A stretch of 11,570 nucleotides of DNA from Fibrobacteraceae bacterium. GTDB taxonomy: Bacteria; Fibrobacterota; Fibrobacteria; Fibrobacterales; Fibrobacteraceae. Below the pieces are notes generated by a model. It was not told the origin of the DNA. It worked only from the letters and a program-made list of their open reading frames with translations, and ran no database searches. This document shows, piece after piece, positions 7,415 to 11,570 of this stretch. Positions within the stretch are counted from its first letter, which is position 1; each line of letters opens with the position of its first letter. The DNA lies in NCBI GenBank assembly GCA_021443045.1, contig JABUUT010000042.1, forward strand, positions 36,100 through 47,669, in the 5' to 3' direction. A program made the translations under genes and the position numbers.

Positions 7415-8271
7415 AATTCTCTGTAGTGATTACCACCAAGAATCGTCATGCTCTTTTAGAAAATGCTATTCAAAGTGTGCTTGCCCAAACCGTGGGTGAT
7501 ATCGAATGCATTGTGGTAGATGATGCTTCTGTTGATGAAACACGGAGTATTTACGAAAAAGATTCTCGCATAGTCTATATACGCATTGATGCTAAAGATT
7601 CTCGGGGGGGCAATTATGCTCGTAACCAAGGTGTCGCTCGTGCTACTGGGGAATTCATTGCTTTTTTAGACGATGATGATGAATGGCTGCCCAACAAACT
7701 GAAAAAGCAGTTGGAACTTTACAATGCTCATCCTGGTTCTGTTATTTTCTGCGGTAGAACTTTTAAAAAAGTTTCTTCTGAAGACGCAAAACTTCATACC
7801 AGTATTCCTCCAGAAAAATATTCTGGAAATTTGTCTCGTCTAATCCGAACAACTTATGTTACGTCCACATCCTGTCTGTTTTTTCCGAGAAATTTGTTGG
7901 ATTTGGTGGGTAACTTTGATGAACGCCTCACTTTTTGGCAGGAATACGAATTATGTATTCGCTTGGCTCAGGTTGCTGAATTTTATTTTGTTCCGGAGGC
8001 TCTTGTCGTTTGCCTAGACGAAGTCAATAGTGCGGCGCGTGTTTCCAACAAAGTTTTAAATTGGAAGGAAAATACTTCCTATATAAGAAATAAGCATAAA
8101 GTTCTATACGATGAGCTTACCTTTGTGGAAAATTGGGCATATCATGCGACCTTGATGAAGGATGCCTTCCGTAGGCATCAGCGTGCTGGGAAAAAGTTTA
8201 AGTCGTTTTATTATGGGGTGCTTCGTTTGCTTATAGAGTATATCCCCACTAAATTGTTCCATATTTTTTAG
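7411..8271 (+). CDS. GT-A fold glycosyltransferase, family 2
   Basis: Inverting family 2 sugar transferase of 286 residues; donor and acceptor unknown. Classic motifs appear in order: 'FSVVITTKNRHALLENAI' (3-20), 'QSVLAQT' (21-27), nucleotide-binding 'VVDDASVDET' (35-44), 'RNQGVARATGEFIAFLDDDD' (71-90) with the metal-binding Asp cluster 87-90, and 'FWQEYELCIRL' (175-185), whose Glu residues are candidates for the catalytic base. No membrane span is evident; the C-terminal part (about 215-286) is basic and probably helical, and could bind membrane or acceptor. The start overlaps the polymerase stop, and 14 bases separate its stop from the next glycosyltransferase. All core residues are intact, so an active enzyme is expected. 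Confidence 0.5.
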   Translation: MKFSVVITTKNRHALLENAIQSVLAQTVGDIECIVVDDASVDETRSIYEKDSRIVYIRIDAKDSRGGNYARNQGVARATGEFIAFLDDDDEWLPNKLKKQLELYNAHPGSVIFCGRTFKKVSSEDAKLHTSIPPEKYSGNLSRLIRTTYVTSTSCLFFPRNLLDLVGNFDERLTFWQEYELCIRLAQVAEFYFVPEALVVCLDEVNSAARVSNKVLNWKENTSYIRNKHKVLYDELTFVENWAYHATLMKDAFRRHQRAGKKFKSFYYGVLRLLIEYIPTKLFHIF

Positions 8272-8285
8272 CCGGACACACGCTT

Positions 8286-9380
8286 ATGAAAAAACAGAAC
8301 AAAGAACTGACAGTTTGTTTTTATCCTTCGAATAAAAAGAGGACCAATCATTTTTTATATAACCTGTCCAACTTATTGGAATCTACAGGCAAAATTAGGT
8401 GTGTTGGTTACAAGGATATTTCCAAAAAGTCCCTATATAGTTACAACGTTTATCATATCAACTGGTTTGACCAAAGCAAAAATTTTGTATCCTTCTTGAA
8501 ACGTCTTTATTTTTTATTAGCCTTAAAACTGAAGGGCAAACGAATTGTATGGACCATCCATAATATAGTTTCTCACGAAAAGACTCCTTTTTATAACCGA
8601 CTTCTTTTCAAGACTCTAGTGATAGCTTCGGATGCAATCCATGTGATGTGTCAAGACACTATTTCTATAGCCCGATTGGAACATGTTCGACAGAAAGTCC
8701 ACTTTGTGCCTCATGGGGATTATTACGGTTCTTATCCAGAAAGTGATTATGATGTTCATCGGCATTACGGTATCGAAAAAAGTCGCCCAATTTTTTTATT
8801 TATGGGGGCGATTATGCCATATAAAAACATAGAGGTCTTGATAAGGGCTTTTAAGAGTGCTTTCGAATACAGCGAAAAAATGGAAAAGAACGATCATTCC
8901 CCCATACTTTTGATTTGTGGAAAGGTAGAGCCGGAATCCTATAAGGACGTTATAGAAAATCTAATTGGCGAAGATGAACGAATTCATTTTTCTCCGGGTT
9001 TTGTTTCTGATGAATGTTTGGCGGCTTACATTCAGTCGTCATCTATGCTTGTGGTTCCCTATAGTTATAGATCTTCATTAAATTCAGGAACGATTCCCTT
9101 GGCATTTACTTTTGGGAAAACGGTTATTTGTCCGGATATTGCTTGTGTTAAGGATGTTGTGGTGCAGGCGGATTGCTTGTACAGTTATCATTATGAATCT
9201 GAAGAAGATCATGTCCAAAAATTGTCTCAGAAAATGATGGAGGCTATTGATGATGCCCTTCATTTGGACAATGGAAAGTTGCTGGCTAGGGAAAGGAATG
9301 CTCGGGATTACATGGCTAAAAATTCCTGGATTGGTCATAAGAAGGAATGGTTGGAACTTTTTGGATTTGATGGGGACTGA
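8286..9380 (+). CDS. GT-B fold glycosyltransferase, divergent family 4-like
   Basis: Predicted GT-B sugar transferase of 364 residues. The N-terminal domain contains 'YNVYHINWFDQ' (53-63) and 'KGKRIVWTIHNIVSHE' (83-98), both typical of the acceptor half of GT4-like enzymes, plus a hydrophobic stretch near 68-82. The donor half begins with 'IFLFMGAIMPYKNIEVLIRAF' without its first residues (core 'FMGAIMPYKN', 172-181), followed by 'ILLICGK' (207-213). In place of the usual E-x7-E loop it has 'SLNSGTIPLAFTFGKTVICP' (264-283), a variant in which Asn-Ser-Gly occupies the expected place of the first Glu. It is therefore more distant from the canonical family than the gene at 4996, and substrate cannot be predicted. 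Ribosome binding is weak (GGA at 8274-8276, 9 bases before ATG). Its stop shares one base with the next start (TGATG). Confidence 0.5.
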   Translation: MKKQNKELTVCFYPSNKKRTNHFLYNLSNLLESTGKIRCVGYKDISKKSLYSYNVYHINWFDQSKNFVSFLKRLYFLLALKLKGKRIVWTIHNIVSHEKTPFYNRLLFKTLVIASDAIHVMCQDTISIARLEHVRQKVHFVPHGDYYGSYPESDYDVHRHYGIEKSRPIFLFMGAIMPYKNIEVLIRAFKSAFEYSEKMEKNDHSPILLICGKVEPESYKDVIENLIGEDERIHFSPGFVSDECLAAYIQSSSMLVVPYSYRSSLNSGTIPLAFTFGKTVICPDIACVKDVVVQADCLYSYHYESEEDHVQKLSQKMMEAIDDALHLDNGKLLARERNARDYMAKNSWIGHKKEWLELFGFDGD

Positions 9381-10318
9381 TGCTTACCTTTATATTGTTG
9401 GATTATAAGTCTGCAGAAGCAACTTTGCAATGTGTGAACCACTTTGTCGATAAATGCCGCAAGTCTTCCGACGATGTTTCGTTTGTTGTCGTTGACAATA
9501 GCGACGATAAAGAAAATTTTGAAAAACTTTCCTCTGCCTTAAAAACCATTTCGACACGGATTTATGAGAATTCTATTTTAGAGAAAAAAAACATTCGTGG
9601 TTACACTTTGTTCCTCTGGAAAAATTTGAGCAATGTGGGCTATGCTCGAGGCAACAATGCGGGAGCAAAAATCGCAGCTGAATTTTTGAATAGTGATTAT
9701 TTTATTTTTTCAAATAACGATCTTCTGATTTTAGATGATAGTCTATCTATCGATTCCTTGATTTCTGAAGCGCAGAAGCCCAATGTTGCAATTGTCGGGC
9801 CTTCTATTGTGGGAAAAAAGGGCGAAGCGCAGAGTCCCTATTTTGAAAAACCATTTTTTTTGCGATGGGGGATTGAGTATCTATGCTACCCTTTTGCTCG
9901 TGCTTTGCCGACATGTCTAGGCTCGGGGGACTTGCAAAAGAACTTTGAAAAGAATCCTGTTTTTCGTGTGATGGGTTCGTTCTTTTTGATTTCAAGAACG
10001 TTATTTGAATCTGTAGATGGCTTTGATCCCCAAACATTTCTTTTTGCTGAGGAGATGATTTTGTCAAAAAAACTTCGTGATAGAGGCTTTGTGACACATT
10101 TCGTTCCGACGGTTCACTTACTTCATAATCATTCTGAGATTATTAATAGAAACTATGATTTTTCCAGGCGGCTGATGATTCGCTATGAGTCGGAAGCGTA
10201 TTACTATAAAACGTATTGTTCTGTCAGTTCTTTCCAGATATTTATTGTGAGGTTGATTTTAAAATCGTATATTTTGAAAAAGAAAATTGTAAAAAAGATT
10301 AAGGAACGTCTTAAGTAA
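9380..10318 (+). CDS. GT-A fold glycosyltransferase, family 2 (rhamnosyltransferase-like)
   Basis: Family 2 transferase of 312 residues that resembles the WbbL/rhamnosyltransferase-like branch; the actual sugar is not certain. Motifs: 'FILLDYKSAEATLQCV' (4-19), 'VVVDNSDDKENFEKL' (36-50), 'NLSNVGYARGNNAGAKIA' (82-99), which is the strongest branch marker, 'FIFSNNDLLILDD' (108-120) with the metal-binding Asp114, 'GPSIVGKKG' (140-148), 'MGSFFLISRTLFE' (198-210), and 'GFDPQTFLFAEEMILSKKL' (214-232), whose Glu224/Glu225 fit the catalytic base position. The C-terminus (about 290-312) is strongly basic. GC in 9661-10020 is about 39% by hand count, among the lowest in the window. A8 (9584-9591) and T8 (9854-9861) tracts are present. 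It is coupled to the previous gene through TGATG; the next gene follows after 8 bases. Confidence 0.5.
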   Translation: MLTFILLDYKSAEATLQCVNHFVDKCRKSSDDVSFVVVDNSDDKENFEKLSSALKTISTRIYENSILEKKNIRGYTLFLWKNLSNVGYARGNNAGAKIAAEFLNSDYFIFSNNDLLILDDSLSIDSLISEAQKPNVAIVGPSIVGKKGEAQSPYFEKPFFLRWGIEYLCYPFARALPTCLGSGDLQKNFEKNPVFRVMGSFFLISRTLFESVDGFDPQTFLFAEEMILSKKLRDRGFVTHFVPTVHLLHNHSEIINRNYDFSRRLMIRYESEAYYYKTYCSVSSFQIFIVRLILKSYILKKKIVKKIKERLK

Positions 10319-10321
10319 GGT
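10317..10321 (+). promoter_or_regulatory. Ribosome binding site for the last GT2 gene
   Basis: AAGGT overlaps the preceding TAA stop and ends 5 bases before the ATG at 10327, supporting that start. Confidence 0.5.
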
Positions 10322-10326
10322 CTATT

Positions 10327-11430
10327 ATGAGTGTTTTAGTTTCTGTTATCATTCCTGTTCATAATGGTGAAAAATATTTAAGACAGTGTCTGGATTCTGT
10401 GGCGGGTCAGACATTGCAAAAAATTGAAATAATCTGCGTCAATGATGGTAGCACAGATTCCTCCATAGACATTCTAAATGATTATGCTGCTAGGGATTGC
10501 AGATTTAAGATTATAAGTCAAGAGGCGTCTAATGCAGGCCATGCTCGCAATATGGGCCTTGATCAGACCTCTGGGGAGTATCTTTCATTTCTAGATGCCG
10601 ATGATTGGTTCGAATTGGATATGCTGGAAACTATGATGAATTGCGCGAAAGAGCATGACGCAGACGTTGTTTTTTGTAAGGCGGCGACCTATGATCAGAA
10701 AACAGGTATGCATTCTAGTTCATCGTTTTCTTTAAAGAGCCGTTTGGTGCCTAAGAATGAAGTTTTTTCTTGCCGCTCAATACGTGAAGATGCCTTTCAA
10801 TTTTGTAGGACTGCCGCATGGGATAAACTGTACAAGGCTTCGTTCATTAAGACTGAGGGTTTACGGTTTCAAGAACAGCCTCGTATGAATGACTGTTTTT
10901 TTTCAACGATGGCAAATGTTCGCGCAAGGCGTATGATTGTATGCGATAAGTTCTTCGTTCACTATCGTGTGAATTCAGGAACCTCAATCACGTCGATTTC
11001 TCCGGATATAGCTTATCCTTGTACATTGAATACTTTTAAAAAGTTGCAACAGAGCATGACTGTCGAAGAATTGGATTTTTTTGGAAAAAGTTGGAAGAAT
11101 TTTGTCATCAAGAATGTGACCTGCGAAATACAAACATTTACTGAAAATATCGCTTACAAATATTATTGCATGCTTAGGGAGTGTGATTTTGGTATAGATT
11201 TGATGCGAGATTGCGAAGCCTATAATTCATTTCTTTTTTGTCTTTACAAAAAGTATTTGAGAAGGGATTGGACTGAAGAAACATTTAAGTCTGCATTTGT
11301 TGAATATCGCAAAGAGTTCAGTAATCAGAAAAAATGGCCAAAATGGAAGAAGTCTTTAAATGGATTGATTCCTCTAATTCGTTCCCACAGTTTTGCAAGT
11401 CTATGGCTTCAGTTGCGCGGTTTGTTTTAA
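10327..11430 (+). CDS. GT-A fold glycosyltransferase, family 2 with C-terminal extension
   Basis: Family 2 sugar transferase of 367 residues; specificity unknown. The N-terminal GT-A domain is highly canonical: 'VSVIIPVHNGEKYLRQCLDS' (5-24), 'QTLQKIEIICVNDGSTDSS' (28-46), 'NAGHARNMGLDQTSGEYLSF' (69-88) and the metal-binding 'LDADDW' (89-94, Asp90 and Asp92). 'AAWDKLYKASFI' (163-174) and 'LRFQEQPRMNDCFFSTMA' (179-196) form the acceptor side; Asp189 in 'MNDCFF' takes the place of the more common Glu-Asp pair and is the likely catalytic base. About 150 residues beyond the core (220-367) are charged, with several aromatic residues, and give no recognisable domain. A T8 run lies at 10896-10903. 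It is the last convincing gene of the block; no strong terminator hairpin was found after its stop. Confidence 0.5.
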   Translation: MSVLVSVIIPVHNGEKYLRQCLDSVAGQTLQKIEIICVNDGSTDSSIDILNDYAARDCRFKIISQEASNAGHARNMGLDQTSGEYLSFLDADDWFELDMLETMMNCAKEHDADVVFCKAATYDQKTGMHSSSSFSLKSRLVPKNEVFSCRSIREDAFQFCRTAAWDKLYKASFIKTEGLRFQEQPRMNDCFFSTMANVRARRMIVCDKFFVHYRVNSGTSITSISPDIAYPCTLNTFKKLQQSMTVEELDFFGKSWKNFVIKNVTCEIQTFTENIAYKYYCMLRECDFGIDLMRDCEAYNSFLFCLYKKYLRRDWTEETFKSAFVEYRKEFSNQKKWPKWKKSLNGLIPLIRSHSFASLWLQLRGLF

Positions 11431-11519
11431 TTTTTTTCCTGCTATTTGGATTTTGTAGTTCTTGGGCTGTAGGGGATTTGGACACTTTGTTCAGTCGAAT
11501 CCGTTCTGATTTATCCTAA
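11403..11519 (+). CDS. Doubtful 38-residue ORF with signal-peptide-like start
   Basis: This small ORF starts 28 bases before the end of the last glycosyltransferase gene, in another frame. It encodes 'MASVARFVLIFFLLFGFCSS' and then 'WAVGDLDTLFSRIRSDLS'. The first 22 residues look like a secretion signal: Arg, a long hydrophobic core, and Ser-Trp-Ala before a possible signal peptidase I cut. It does not match a lipobox well. No ribosome site is apparent and no homology is recognised. It could be a chance ORF, a small exported protein, or the 5' remnant of an exported protein gene whose frame is broken near 11520. The last bases (11520-11570) contain no other feature I can support. Confidence 0.5.
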   Translation: MASVARFVLIFFLLFGFCSSWAVGDLDTLFSRIRSDLS

Positions 11520-11570
11520 ATTCCGCAGTAACTTCTCAAATTACTTTATCCAAAACCCTGTAACATAAGT

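Noticed and set aside
11334..11402. Upstream extension of the small terminal ORF to the ATG at 11334
   Set aside because: This part lies wholly within the last glycosyltransferase gene in another frame, has no ribosome site, and places non-hydrophobic sequence before the signal-like segment.
11428..11440. T7 run directly after the last glycosyltransferase stop as a terminator
   Set aside because: No GC-rich stem of useful length precedes it; only 3-4 base pairings could be drawn.

Overview
This window is an 11.6-kb stretch of a surface-polysaccharide (capsule, exopolysaccharide or O-antigen type) biosynthesis locus. Every convincing gene lies on the + strand, and the region is almost fully coding. 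It enters inside one gene at the left edge and ends about 140 bases after the last convincing gene. The cluster type (Wzy-like polymerase, several glycosyltransferases, uronic-acid sugar-nucleotide dehydrogenases) suggests a Gram-negative bacterium. A Fibrobacter-like host would fit the moderate base composition and the animal-type UDP-glucose dehydrogenase, but nothing in the window proves a taxon.

Left part (1-1790): two sugar-nucleotide 6-dehydrogenases in tandem. The first, cut by the window edge, is the C-terminal third of an animal-type UDP-glucose dehydrogenase (UDP-glucuronate supply). The second is a complete AlgD-like GDP-mannose 6-dehydrogenase (GDP-mannuronate supply). The two are clearly divergent, so they are not a recent duplication.

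Middle part (1794-7414): a GT-B glycosyltransferase, then a 98-base gap with a weak terminator-like hairpin, then a heparinase II/III-family (uronic-acid polysaccharide lyase fold) protein with no visible signal peptide. This is followed by a second GT-B enzyme and a multi-pass O-antigen polymerase/ligase-like (Wzy) membrane protein.

Right part (7411-11430): four more glycosyltransferases in the order GT-A/GT2, GT-B, GT2, GT2, separated by 0-14 bases or overlapping. A 38-codon signal-peptide-like ORF (11403-11519) overlaps the last gene and is doubtful.

How they could work together (inference): the dehydrogenases make activated uronic acids. Six glycosyltransferases assemble a lipid-linked repeat unit, the Wzy-like protein polymerises it outside the inner membrane, and the lyase-family protein acts on the uronic-acid-containing product. 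No initiating sugar-phosphate transferase, Wzx flippase or Wza/Wzc export gene is seen here, so those must lie elsewhere if the pathway is Wzy-dependent. Hand-counted GC falls from about 55% (bases 1-420) to about 39% (bases 9661-10020), suggesting a variable AT-rich cassette joined to a more host-like gene.
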